This document shows positions 7,868-16,779 of a stretch of 64,000 bases of DNA, piece by piece. Source of the stretch: Clostridiales bacterium (GTDB lineage: Bacteria; Bacillota_A; Clostridia; Saccharofermentanales; Saccharofermentanaceae). Numbering within the stretch: position 1 is the first letter of the stretch; every line of letters starts with the position of its first letter. The position numbers and the translations under genes are program-made. The notes beneath the pieces are model-generated. The model had not been told where the DNA came from and did not search any database. It was given only the letters and a program-made list of their open reading frames with translations. Location: NCBI GenBank assembly GCA_024695545.1, contig JAILHZ010000002.1, positions 70,734-134,733 on the forward strand, in the 5' to 3' direction.

Positions 7868-9957
7868 TCCGGATATTTCACCCTTTCATGGAAGAAGCCG
7901 GCATAAACCTGCAGCATCGCGCGGATGATCAACTCGATATCATCAAATGACAGTCCTGAATGGATCAGCTGATCCTCGTCGATCTTCTGCTTAACGATCT
8001 TACGGAAAAGCACTTCTGCTTCATCTACTTCGTGTACACCGCGGGAACGTACTGCCGCTTCACAGGAGTCTGCGATCATAATGATTGCGGATTCGCGTGT
8101 AGACGGAACGGATCCCTTGTACTGGAAATTCTCTTTTGTCGGTTCGGGAAGCCCCTTCTCCTTAGCTTCTTTCTGCGCCTTCATATAGAAATAACCCGGG
8201 CAGGTCGTTCCGTGATGCTCAAGGATAATATTCTGAACAGCAGTAGGCAGACGATATTTCTTGGCAAGTTTCAATCCGTCCGAAGGATGTGATGTAATAA
8301 TGGCAACACTCTCTTCAATCGGAAGATTGTCATGCGGATTCACCTTATCCTGCTGGTTCTCCGTAAAGTATTCCGGACGCTCGAGCTTACCGATATCATG
8401 GTAATAGGAACCAACCTTCGCAAGAAGTGAATTCGCGCCGATCGCCTCAGCTGCAGCATCCGCAAGATTGGCAACCATCATACTGTGCTGGGATGTACCC
8501 GGAGCTTCGAGGAACAGTCTCTTCTGAAGCGGATGGCTCTGCTGAGCAAGATCCAAAAGGCGGATCGGAGAAGCCGTATTGGAGATAAGCTCGAAGAGCG
8601 GCTGGAAACCGATCGCGGCAACAACTGAACATCCGGTACCGATGACACACCACAGAACGGAATTAAAAGCATCCGTCATCGAAGACTGGGTAACCAGATT
8701 GTACCCCAGTGAGGCAGCAAGAGAAGCCACACAGGAGAAAATAATAAGCGTTGCTGCATTGAATTTACGGTTTCTCTGTCCGGCAATGACCGAGCTTACG
8801 AAGATCGTGATCACGGAGATGAAGATGAATTCCGTATCGAATCCGCTCATCGGAAGTACGACAAGCAGTGACAGGATACTCATGGTAATACCGCCCTGAA
8901 TACCCAGATAGATAGCAAAAATGACTGCCGTAAACATGATCGTCGAGAACAAAGGAGAGATCGATGTCAGATAACGGCTGGAAATGAGCGGTACGATAAA
9001 TGCAAGCATAAGAGCAATGAGCGTCTTCGAATCGATCTCCTCCATTGTCTTATTCTCAAATCTGGAAAGATAAAAAGCTCCGGCAGCTACAATGATAAAC
9101 ATGTAGACGATAATACCCAGAAGAAGCATATAGTTAAAAGAATTCGTAGGCAGCAGGTTCAGATCCTTCAACTGGCTGAACATGTGAGGTGTGATCGTCT
9201 CACCGACACTGATGATTCTCGTACCTTTCTGAATCATAACCGGCTCGCTGATGGCATTCTTATATGCAGCCACACGTTCATTCTCTGTTGCCTTCTCATC
9301 ATAAACGGCGTTCGGCTTAAGAAAAGCATTCAGAAGATTCCGGATAAGGTCTTTCTGAGAGATGTACTCATTACTGTTATGTGTACGGCTCTCTTCGATA
9401 TTCGACGTATAATTACTGATCTCCTGCTGAAGCATCTGCGCATCGAGCGCATTCATGGAGATCATCTCAGTGATTTCCTTAGTTTCGAATTCCACATACG
9501 AAAAATCAACAAAAGAGATATTGGCAAGAGTATAAGCGACTTCATCATCCAGTTCGATCGAATAAGATTCCTTTACTGCGGACTTAAGAAGCGAGGCCAT
9601 TTCCGACTTAGTGCGGATCACCATCCCGATATCATCAATATTCGATTTGCGGAGTTCTTCACAGTAGGAAAAGAAACCTTCAACAAGTTCCTTATTCTCA
9701 TCGGAGACCTCAGAGGAGATAACATAGATCGGAGCAACTTCCGATCTGGCCAGACGGGCACGTCTTTCCGTCTCGTACGTATCCTTGACGGTTCTGGACG
9801 CCGTAATATCGTATTCACAGGTCTGACCCTGATAGACATCATACTGTTTCGGCAGAGAACCAAAATAGACGATCGCGACCATCAGTACCGCAAGCAGTGC
9901 GATGGCAACAATACGGATCACCTTGAACAGCTTCTGGTTCTTCTTCGAATTACGCAT
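7864..9957 (-). CDS. pgpH: Cyclic di-AMP phosphodiesterase of the PgpH (7TM-HD) family
   Basis: About 697 residues. A membrane segment near the N-terminus is followed by a long extracellular domain (to about residue 270), then seven hydrophobic helices and a cytoplasmic HD domain: SQHSMM, then YYHDIGKL with H-D at 520-521, then NPHD and LEHHGTT. PgpH-type proteins degrade c-di-AMP. I chose the ATG at 9957: it lies 11 bases after AAAGGAG and overlaps the phoH stop by 8 bases (ATGCGTAA). A longer frame from 9984 lacks a ribosome site. Confidence 0.92.
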   Translation of the reverse strand: MRNSKKNQKLFKVIRIVAIALLAVLMVAIVYFGSLPKQYDVYQGQTCEYDITASRTVKDTYETERRARLARSEVAPIYVISSEVSDENKELVEGFFSYCEELRKSNIDDIGMVIRTKSEMASLLKSAVKESYSIELDDEVAYTLANISFVDFSYVEFETKEITEMISMNALDAQMLQQEISNYTSNIEESRTHNSNEYISQKDLIRNLLNAFLKPNAVYDEKATENERVAAYKNAISEPVMIQKGTRIISVGETITPHMFSQLKDLNLLPTNSFNYMLLLGIIVYMFIIVAAGAFYLSRFENKTMEEIDSKTLIALMLAFIVPLISSRYLTSISPLFSTIMFTAVIFAIYLGIQGGITMSILSLLVVLPMSGFDTEFIFISVITIFVSSVIAGQRNRKFNAATLIIFSCVASLAASLGYNLVTQSSMTDAFNSVLWCVIGTGCSVVAAIGFQPLFELISNTASPIRLLDLAQQSHPLQKRLFLEAPGTSQHSMMVANLADAAAEAIGANSLLAKVGSYYHDIGKLERPEYFTENQQDKVNPHDNLPIEESVAIITSHPSDGLKLAKKYRLPTAVQNIILEHHGTTCPGYFYMKAQKEAKEKGLPEPTKENFQYKGSVPSTRESAIIMIADSCEAAVRSRGVHEVDEAEVLFRKIVKQKIDEDQLIHSGLSFDDIELIIRAMLQVYAGFFHERVKYPE

Positions 9958-10909
9958 GTCCCCCCTGTCTCCTTTCCCTTGCATTATAAGCCATTATGAT
10001 CTTTTGTACCAACGGGTTTCTGACAATATCCGTCTCATGTAACGAAACTGTAGAAATACCGGAGATATCACGAAGGATCCGCATGGCATCATCAAGACCG
10101 TTCGGATAACCGGAAGGCAGGTCGATCTGCGTCGTATCGCCACAGACACACACTCTGGAATTCATACCCATTCGGGTCAGGAACATCATCATCTGCTCGA
10201 TCGTCGTATTCTGAGCTTCGTCCAGAAGAATGAACGAATCATCGAGGTTACGTCCTCGCATATATGCCAGAGGAGAAACTTCGATAATACCACGCTCCAT
10301 GTTTCTCTCGAAACCTTCTCTTCCCATCAGTTCAAGAAGAGCATCATAGATCGGACGCATATACGGATCGACTTTTTCTTCAATATCACCCGGAAGATAA
10401 CCGAGTTTCTCGCCTGCTTCAACCGCAGGACGGGTCAGGATGATACGTGAAACAGAACGCTCACGAAGCGCGAGAACGGCCATCGCCACACCGAGAAAAG
10501 TCTTTCCGGAGCCGGCAGGTCCTTTACAGATGACCACATCATTCTTCGACATGGCATCCACATATACACGCTGACCAAGAGTCTTGGCACGTACAGAGCG
10601 TCCGGCAGGTGTCGTAAGAATAACCGGATCCTCATCATCCATGAAATCTTCAAGGAGATTATCTTTCTCAAGAAGGCAAAGATATCTTACCGAGAGGATA
10701 TCAAGCTGTTCCTTCTTTCCGAGGACCTTGTCCATGGCTCTGAGAACGTCTTCCGACATACGGATAGAGTCTGAAGAACCTCTTACCGAGATGCCGGAAT
10801 CAAGCGCAATGACTTCACAGTCAAACATATCCGCGACGACCTTCAGCCAGGCGCAGTTATTCGATGAAAGCTCACAAAGATGATCTACTTTTAATAACGT
10901 CTCTTCCAA
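9950..10909 (-). CDS. phoH: PhoH-family ATPase
   Basis: About 319 residues from a TTG at 10909, which is 8 bases after AAAGGAG; an in-frame ATG at 10933 lies upstream of that site and inside the rluD-type gene. The protein has a short N-terminal RNA-binding-like region, then Walker A GPAGSGKT (about 130-137) and Walker B FILLDEAQN, closing with SLHETDIVRNPLVQKII. PhoH-like ATPases regularly sit beside ybeY and are proposed to act on RNA. It keeps the standard order phoH-pgpH-ybeY, but the usual yqfC-yqfD genes upstream are absent. Confidence 0.92.
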   Translation of the reverse strand: MEETLLKVDHLCELSSNNCAWLKVVADMFDCEVIALDSGISVRGSSDSIRMSEDVLRAMDKVLGKKEQLDILSVRYLCLLEKDNLLEDFMDDEDPVILTTPAGRSVRAKTLGQRVYVDAMSKNDVVICKGPAGSGKTFLGVAMAVLALRERSVSRIILTRPAVEAGEKLGYLPGDIEEKVDPYMRPIYDALLELMGREGFERNMERGIIEVSPLAYMRGRNLDDSFILLDEAQNTTIEQMMMFLTRMGMNSRVCVCGDTTQIDLPSGYPNGLDDAMRILRDISGISTVSLHETDIVRNPLVQKIIMAYNARERRQGGHA

Positions 10910-10922
10910 GTCCACCTCTCCT

Positions 10923-11831
10923 TTACACGTCATTACGGAGCAATTCCAGAAGTTTCTGATAATGTTCGGGTATATCGGCTTTAAAATCGATCAATTCTTC
11001 AGTACGCGGATGGATGAAACGGATCGACGTACTGTGAAGTGCCTGTCCATGCAGGTTATACTTCTCTCTCTTCGGCGCATAAAGCGGGTCACCGATACAT
11101 GGATGTCCGATATACGTCATATGCGCACGGATCTGATGTGTACGTCCAGTTTCCAAACGGCAAAGAAGATCTGTCCCCTTGCGGAAACGTTCAAGCACTT
11201 GAAAATGCGTAATGGAATCCTTGCCATTCTCGCAGACAGTCATCTTCCGTCTGTCGTTTGTTGCACGTCCGATCGGCGCATGGATCGTTCCCTTATCAGA
11301 GTCAACGATACCATAAACACAGGCACGATACTCACGTACAACCTCATGTTTCGCAATCATATCAGCCATGGCCAGATGTGTCTCATTATTCTTTACCGCA
11401 ACCATCAGTCCGGAAGTATCCATATCAATACGGTGTACAATACCAGGACGGATAACACCATTAATATCCGAAAGCTTGCCTGCGCAGTGATAAAGAAGCG
11501 CATTAACAAGAGTTCCGGAATAATGACCGGGGGCGGGATGAACGACCATGCCCTGAGGCTTATTGATGATGATCAGATCATCATCTTCATACACGATATC
11601 CAGAGGGATATTCTCGGGTTTCGCGTCTGTATCCACCGGCGGCGGGAAATCAATATCGATCGTCTCTCCGCCAAAAACTTTGAAGGACGCCTTGACCGGT
11701 TTTCCATCAACGGTAACTGCACCATCCGCGATGAGCTGGGCTGCGCGGGATCTTGTAAGATCCGGGCAGGCCTGTGGAATATAGGCATCGACTCTTCCCT
11801 GATAATTCTCAACTACATACGACTCGATCAT
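10923..11831 (-). CDS. RluA/RluD-family rRNA pseudouridine synthase
   Basis: 302 residues. An N-terminal S4 RNA-binding domain (LTRSRAAQLIADGAVTVDG) leads to the catalytic domain with HRIDMDTSGL at 133-142; D136 is the catalytic aspartate. GRTHQIRAHMTYIGHP is the second family signature. Enzymes of this class isomerise uridines in 23S rRNA; RluD (1911/1915/1917) is the nearest match by layout, but the exact sites cannot be told. The start codon overlaps the lspA stop as ATGA, the normal lspA-rluD gene order. Confidence 0.93.
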   Translation of the reverse strand: MIESYVVENYQGRVDAYIPQACPDLTRSRAAQLIADGAVTVDGKPVKASFKVFGGETIDIDFPPPVDTDAKPENIPLDIVYEDDDLIIINKPQGMVVHPAPGHYSGTLVNALLYHCAGKLSDINGVIRPGIVHRIDMDTSGLMVAVKNNETHLAMADMIAKHEVVREYRACVYGIVDSDKGTIHAPIGRATNDRRKMTVCENGKDSITHFQVLERFRKGTDLLCRLETGRTHQIRAHMTYIGHPCIGDPLYAPKREKYNLHGQALHSTSIRFIHPRTEELIDFKADIPEHYQKLLELLRNDV

Positions 11832-12451
11832 TCTACATCCTCGTCAGAAATTTCATCTGATTTATCATCCCCATTGAGCCCGTTGGGGAAAAGATTGCCC
11901 GACTCCTCCTTCGGCTCTTCTTTCTTCGAAGAAAACGGGATCTCGGGAATAAACTTCTCATTGAAAAACAGCAGCACGGCAAGCGCGATGCAGGAAAGTG
12001 TAATGCAGATATCCGCTACATTGAAGATCGGAAACTGGTAACTTCCGAACTGAACGCTGATAAAGTCAATAACATACTTAAGACGAATACGATCGATCAG
12101 GTTGCCGAGTGTGCCCGCAGAAAGGAAAATAAGGCAGATCGAGAGTCTTCTGCTTCTGTACTTCGCAAGTACAAAGTAGGACAGGAAAATCAGCAATACG
12201 AAAGCAAGCGCAGATATTACTGACAGCATCGTAACGCCCCATGATTTATTCGCGAACATGCTAAAAGCACTTCCCGTGTTCTTCACGTACATCAGCGAAA
12301 GGAAGTTCTTGATGATCGGTGAGACCTGATGGGATGCCAGAGATTTAACGGCCAGATCCTTGGTAAACTGATCGATAAAAACAAGCACGACGAAGAGCTC
12401 TGAAAAGAGCACGTACGTCATCCAGGTCGGTTTCTTGAGTTCTTTATTCAT
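11828..12451 (-). CDS. lspA: Prolipoprotein signal peptidase II
   Basis: 207 residues with four membrane helices. NTGSAFS (58-64), GNLIDRI with D120, and FNVADICI with D147 supply the aspartyl dyad that cuts signal peptides before the lipid-bearing cysteine. The C-terminal 45 residues (from about 162) are an unusual charged tail rich in E, S and D that normal LspA (150-170 residues) lacks. It serves the lipoproteins in this window (solute-binding protein and DUF3048 protein). The ATG overlaps the ymdB stop by 8 bases (ATGAATAA). Confidence 0.94.
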   Translation of the reverse strand: MNKELKKPTWMTYVLFSELFVVLVFIDQFTKDLAVKSLASHQVSPIIKNFLSLMYVKNTGSAFSMFANKSWGVTMLSVISALAFVLLIFLSYFVLAKYRSRRLSICLIFLSAGTLGNLIDRIRLKYVIDFISVQFGSYQFPIFNVADICITLSCIALAVLLFFNEKFIPEIPFSSKKEEPKEESGNLFPNGLNGDDKSDEISDEDVE

Positions 12452-13232
12452 ATAACTTGATCCTTTCTATTTTAAGGCACTTTCCATTTGAAATATCAAG
12501 ATCTGCCATGACCGCATGCATAGTGGCCGGACCATCTGCAGGCTGATATCTGGCAGGAAGCTTATCTACAAGTCTGCGCAAAGAGGCATCTGCATCCATT
12601 CCGAGGATTCCGTCAGATGTCCCGGTCATTCCGACATCACTTATATATCCGGTACCACATGGGAGTATCGTTTCATCTGCAGTCTGCACATGCGTATGTG
12701 TTCCAAGAACAAGAGATACGCGGCCATCACAGTAATAACCCATCGCACCTTTCTCACTGGTGGTCTCCGCATGGAAATCGATTAGAATATTCGTAGGAGA
12801 ATACTCCTTCTTCCATCTGTCGATATTAGAGGCAAAGAAAGAAAACGGAGAATCCGCAAGAGGTGTAACAAACACCTGTCCCATCAGGGATACAACGAGA
12901 AGGCGCCCCTTCTCACCAAGGTCGATAAGATACTCGGAAGAGCCAGGCCAGGCGGCACTTACATTGCCGGGACGTATAACGCGCTTCTCTGAATCGGCAA
13001 ACTGCTGATAACTGGGACAGGAGAAGGAATGATTCCCGAGCGTGATGCAATCCGCGCCAAAAGAAAAGATCTCTTTAGCCGAAGCATAATTGATCCCAAG
13101 ACCGGCGGCGACATTTTCCGCGTTTACTATACAGGCATCTACCTTCTGTTCTGTAAGATATGCCTTCAATTTATTCTTCAAGATACGTTTTCCAGGATGG
13201 GCTACCACATCTCCGACAAAAAGGATCCTCAA
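12444..13232 (-). CDS. ymdB: YmdB-family metallophosphoesterase
   Basis: 262 residues with the di-metal phosphoesterase signature: FVGDVV (D8), NAENVAAG, LGNHSFSC, and LGTHTHVQTAD. In Bacillus subtilis YmdB is a cyclic-nucleotide phosphodiesterase that affects RNase Y activity and biofilm choice. Its place directly downstream of rny (90 bases apart, same strand) matches the common rny-ymdB pairing. A terminator after rny (13274-13314) suggests that most transcripts stop there, so this gene may need its own promoter or read-through. Confidence 0.92.
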   Translation of the reverse strand: MRILFVGDVVAHPGKRILKNKLKAYLTEQKVDACIVNAENVAAGLGINYASAKEIFSFGADCITLGNHSFSCPSYQQFADSEKRVIRPGNVSAAWPGSSEYLIDLGEKGRLLVVSLMGQVFVTPLADSPFSFFASNIDRWKKEYSPTNILIDFHAETTSEKGAMGYYCDGRVSLVLGTHTHVQTADETILPCGTGYISDVGMTGTSDGILGMDADASLRRLVDKLPARYQPADGPATMHAVMADLDISNGKCLKIERIKLYE

Positions 13233-13273
13233 TTGCTATTCCTCTATTCTAAGATATATGGCTTATTTTACCA

Positions 13274-13314
13274 TAAAAAAAGAGCCTATTCCCTTATGAA
13301 ATAGACTCTTTTTT
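13274..13314 (-). terminator. Intrinsic terminator after rny
   Basis: Minus strand: AAAAAAGAG-x-CTATT, 9-base loop, AATAG-x-CTCTTTTTTT. One mismatch in the stem. It lies just after the rny stop. Confidence 0.8.
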
Positions 13315-13322
13315 GTTTCGGT

Positions 13323-14912
13323 TTACTTTGCTACATCCGAGGCACGTGTTTCACGGATTATATTGACCTTGATCTGACCCGGATAATCGAGTTCTTCCTC
13401 GATCCGCTTACATATATCACGGGCTCTTAAGATCATATCGTCGTCCGAAACCTTATCCGGACTTACGATGACACGCACTTCACGACCTGCCTGGATCGCA
13501 AAGGCTTTCTCGACACCATCAAAACTGGTAGCGATTTCTTCCAACTTCTGAATTCTCTTAACATATGTTTCCATATTCTCACGACGCGCACCCGGTCTTG
13601 CCGCAGAAATCGCATCCGCCGCTGCTACCAGGACGGCGATCTCTGTTGTCGGCTCCACATCACCATGGTGGGACATGATCGCATTAATTACCGTGTCGTT
13701 CTCTTTATAACGACGAGCAATATCTGCACCTAACTCGATATGAGAACCCTCAAGTTCAAAGTCAGCAGCCTTTCCGATATCATGCAACAAGCCTGCTCTT
13801 CGAGCAAGCATCTCATCCAGACCTAATTCTGCCGCCATCATGCTTGCCAGCCAGGCGACTTCAATTGAATGCTGCAACACATTCTGCCCGTAGCTCGTAC
13901 GATAACGCAGACGTCCGAGATATTTGATGATCTCAGGATTCAGACCGACGATGCCGGTATCAAAAGCAGCTCTCTCACCTTCCTGCTTGATCGTCTGGTT
14001 GACTTCTTTACGGGCTTTGTGAGACATCTCTTCGATTCTCGCAGGATGGATACGGCCATCCAAAATCAATCTTTCAATTGTCAATCGGGCGATTTCACGC
14101 CGGATCGGGTCAAAACTTGATAGAATAACAGCTTCAGGAGTATCGTCGATGATAATATCAACGCCTGTGCTTGTCTCGATCGCACGGATATTTCTACCTT
14201 CACGACCAATAATACGTCCCTTCATCTCATCATTCGGCAGGGACACGACCGAAACGGTCACTTCGGACACATAGTCTGAAGCATAACGCTGGATCGCATT
14301 GACCACGATCTCACGCGATTTCTTGTCGGCTTCAGCCTTGGCCTGTTCTTCCATCTGCTTCAGCATTACTGCCATGTCGTGGCTGTATTCACGCTGTGCA
14401 GCATCAAGAACAAGATTTCGAGCATCACTTACAGACAATCCGGATACTTTCTCCAGCTCGATCACTTTCTGACGTTCCAGTTCCTTTGCCTTTTCTTCCA
14501 GAGCCATTACATCGCTGACACGGGATTCAAGAGCACTTTCCTTCTGTTCCATCGCTTCGATCTTGCGGTTCAGGGATTCCTCTTTCTGCTCGAGACGGTT
14601 TCTCTCTCTGGCAATCTCGGATTTTCTCTCTCTAACGTCTTTCTCAAGATCGAGTTTCGCGTTAGTTATCTCCTCTTTCGCCTGTAAAAGAAGCTCTCTC
14701 TTTCTGCTTTCAGCATTCTTCTGCGCCTCACCAATCACTCTTTCTGCATCTTCTTCTGCTTTAGCCACATCAGCTTCCAGCTTCTGCTGTTTCGCGGACA
14801 GACCCTTGCGGTAATATAATACGGAAAAACATACACTGATGAGAGCACCGACTACAAAAGCAATTACAATCAATAGAATTGCTAACCAAAGTTCTATGGT
14901 ACTCACCTCCAA
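13323..14912 (-). CDS. rny: Ribonuclease Y
   Basis: 529 residues as drawn from a TTG at 14912. An N-terminal membrane helix ([20 protein letters not shown]) leads to a long coiled coil of E, K and R, then a KH domain ([15 protein letters not shown]) and an HD domain with H377-D378 in [12 protein letters not shown]. RNase Y starts mRNA decay at the membrane. The start is uncertain: the TTG overlaps the ribosome site GGAGGTG itself, and the codon at the normal distance (14897-14895) is ATA, which would give a protein beginning directly before the membrane helix. See findings. Confidence 0.93.
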   Translation of the reverse strand: MEVSTIELWLAILLIVIAFVVGALISVCFSVLYYRKGLSAKQQKLEADVAKAEEDAERVIGEAQKNAESRKRELLLQAKEEITNAKLDLEKDVRERKSEIARERNRLEQKEESLNRKIEAMEQKESALESRVSDVMALEEKAKELERQKVIELEKVSGLSVSDARNLVLDAAQREYSHDMAVMLKQMEEQAKAEADKKSREIVVNAIQRYASDYVSEVTVSVVSLPNDEMKGRIIGREGRNIRAIETSTGVDIIIDDTPEAVILSSFDPIRREIARLTIERLILDGRIHPARIEEMSHKARKEVNQTIKQEGERAAFDTGIVGLNPEIIKYLGRLRYRTSYGQNVLQHSIEVAWLASMMAAELGLDEMLARRAGLLHDIGKAADFELEGSHIELGADIARRYKENDTVINAIMSHHGDVEPTTEIAVLVAAADAISAARPGARRENMETYVKRIQKLEEIATSFDGVEKAFAIQAGREVRVIVSPDKVSDDDMILRARDICKRIEEELDYPGQIKVNIIRETRASDVAK

Positions 14913-14962
14913 TATTTAGTTTTCAAGATTCAAAAATACGTTCGAAAAGTCGAACCCATATA

Positions 14963-14992
14963 ATTTTAATGATAAAATAGTTCGATTGTCAA
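14963..14992 (-). promoter_or_regulatory. Promoter of rny
   Basis: Minus strand: TTGACA, 18-base spacer, TAAAAT. The leader then contains a small hairpin, GTTCGA-CTTT-TCGAAC (14940-14955), between promoter and ribosome site. Confidence 0.65.
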
Positions 14993-15002
14993 CTTAATCG
15001 GC

Positions 15003-15644
15003 CTATTTGTTGCTGTTTTTGTTAGATTTCTTTGTCTTTTTGGCAGGCATCCTTCTCTTAAGAGCTTCCTTGGATGCAACCGAGTAGCCGAAAAATCCAA
15101 GCATCTTTCCGAGAGTGTAGTATTCGCCGTGTGAATACGATACAAGATGCGCCTTCTCAAGACAGATCTTTCCCTTCTTATCAATAAGATTCTCATCTAC
15201 CGAAACTCCGATCACCTCAGCCAGAAACATATCATGAGACCCGAGTTCGATGATATCCTTCAGTCTGCAGGAAAGTGAGACTGGAGCCTCCTTTATCTGA
15301 GGAGCGTATTTAAGGCCTTCAGCCTCAATCGCCGTAAGTCCGGTCTTTTCGAATTTATCTTCTTTCGAACCGCTTCTTACGCCACAGTAATCACAGGCTT
15401 TTGCAAGATCCTCCGACACAAGATTGACCACAAATTCCTGAGTCTCACAGATCAGATCATGGGAGTGACGGCTTTTCCTTATGGAAACTGATACCATCGG
15501 CGGTTCGGAATTGATCGTTCCCGCCCAGGCCACCGTAATGATATTCGGTCTTTTATCGATTTTCCGCGGGTCTTTACCGGCACAAGAGATCATAACGACA
15601 GGAACCGGATTTAGCATAGTTGAAGGCGGCATATTTACTTTCAT
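15003..15644 (-). CDS. Flavin reductase-like (FMN-binding split-barrel) protein
   Basis: 213 residues. PVPVVMISCAGKD, NIITVAWAGTINSEPPMVSVSI and HDLICETQEFVVNL are the core strands of the flavoredoxin/flavin-reductase split barrel that binds FMN. The last 20 residues are lysine- and asparagine-rich and probably disordered. The role is likely electron transfer or flavin reduction; no partner is encoded beside it. GAGGAG lies 7 bases before the ATG. The ogt fusion gene lies 17 bases upstream on the same strand, so the two are probably cotranscribed. Confidence 0.85.
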   Translation of the reverse strand: MKVNMPPSTMLNPVPVVMISCAGKDPRKIDKRPNIITVAWAGTINSEPPMVSVSIRKSRHSHDLICETQEFVVNLVSEDLAKACDYCGVRSGSKEDKFEKTGLTAIEAEGLKYAPQIKEAPVSLSCRLKDIIELGSHDMFLAEVIGVSVDENLIDKKGKICLEKAHLVSYSHGEYYTLGKMLGFFGYSVASKEALKRRMPAKKTKKSNKNSNK

Positions 15645-15661
15645 ATTCAGACTCCTCTCAA

Positions 15662-16759
15662 TTAAACAAGTGCGTGTATACCAAACATCTCGTGGTTCAA
15701 CAGGAATTCCTTGATCTCAAGCCCGCCGGAGAATCCGACAAGTTTACCGTCTTTACCGATAATACGATGGCAGGGCACGAGGATCGGAAGCGGGTTATCA
15801 CCACATGCAGAACCAACCGCACGGGTAAGATTTCTGGCCGAGACCTTATCTCCGCCGGTCAGTTCGAGCGCGATATCTTCATAGCTTTTTGTCACACCAT
15901 ACGGGATCGTGTTGACTTTATCCCATACTTTTTTCTGAAAATCACTGCCGTGAAGAGGTTTCGTATGAATGGTAAACGTTGTCCTGCGTTTAAGAAAATA
16001 CTCATTCAGTTCTACCATACAGCGCATGACTTCCTTTGGAAACTCCATATTGATCAGATCCTTATATTCCGGAGATCCTTCCGGTTTCAAAACACCGGAA
16101 CTATCCGCAATACCGGTACGGATCGCTACATTTCTCTCAAGATTCCCCTCTACAGGCTTACCATAGGAGAAAAACTTCGTCATTTCAATCACTTCATTAT
16201 CTCCGCGAATTGCGACAACACCCTTTCGGAACGGAACAAAACCAACCGAGTAGTCAGGATACTCAGAATCCAGAAGCGAGAATAAAGCAGCATCACAATA
16301 CACTCCGTCTATATAAAGAGCCTCTTCAAGGATCGCTTCCTGTTTCATATTACATTCGAGAAGCACCTGATCGGAAGCTTCATCGGTAACCGGGATCAGC
16401 ACTTGAATTCTATGGATCTGAAGGTCAAAGAATGCATATCTTAAGAGGCTGTCAAAAGAACTCTTCCTATCTTCTATAGATATACTGACCGTTTCTTCGC
16501 CGTCTAAAACGGAAGATGCAAAATACATCACGGCATCAGCACTTCTGTTCTTCTCAGAGTAATTCTCGAGACCAAGAACACCGAATACGAGTTCTTTTCC
16601 TGACGGAATAACCGAGGCGGTAAAATACTTGCGATTCGCATCTGCCAGCACAGCGCGGATAAAAGCGGGCACATCATCCGTAACGCGCTCCAGAATCTTC
16701 TGATCGCGTATCTTTCCGGAATCCAGTATACGTATTGGCGATAGTCTGATATCCGACAC
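15662..16759 (-). CDS. Acetyltransferase-like domain fused to O6-alkylguanine-DNA alkyltransferase
   Basis: 365 residues from a GTG start with AAGGAG upstream. The C-terminal ~90 residues are a complete Ogt domain: DFQKKVWDKVNTIPYG, ARNLTRAVGSACGDNP and the active site PCHR (329-332, acceptor cysteine C330). It removes methyl groups from guanine in DNA. Residues 1-165 resemble a GNAT acetyltransferase of the RimJ/RimL kind: LLRYAFFDLQIHRIQVLIP, then EASDQVLLECNMKQEAILEEALYIDG. The glycine-rich acetyl-CoA loop (Q/R-x-x-G-x-G) is not recognisable, so that half may be inactive. Residues 165-270 are an unassigned linker domain. Confidence 0.85.
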   Translation of the reverse strand: MSDIRLSPIRILDSGKIRDQKILERVTDDVPAFIRAVLADANRKYFTASVIPSGKELVFGVLGLENYSEKNRSADAVMYFASSVLDGEETVSISIEDRKSSFDSLLRYAFFDLQIHRIQVLIPVTDEASDQVLLECNMKQEAILEEALYIDGVYCDAALFSLLDSEYPDYSVGFVPFRKGVVAIRGDNEVIEMTKFFSYGKPVEGNLERNVAIRTGIADSSGVLKPEGSPEYKDLINMEFPKEVMRCMVELNEYFLKRRTTFTIHTKPLHGSDFQKKVWDKVNTIPYGVTKSYEDIALELTGGDKVSARNLTRAVGSACGDNPLPILVPCHRIIGKDGKLVGFSGGLEIKEFLLNHEMFGIHALV

Positions 16760-16779
16760 GTGCCTACTCCTTATCGTTG

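Noticed and set aside
9184..9999. 271-codon open frame opposite pgpH
   Set aside because: Antisense to the confirmed 7TM-HD protein; composition is unlike a real protein.
14940..14955. Hairpin GTTCGA-CTTT-TCGAAC in the rny leader, considered as a LexA box
   Set aside because: The half-sites have the wrong order (GTTC...GAAC rather than GAAC...GTTC) and spacing.
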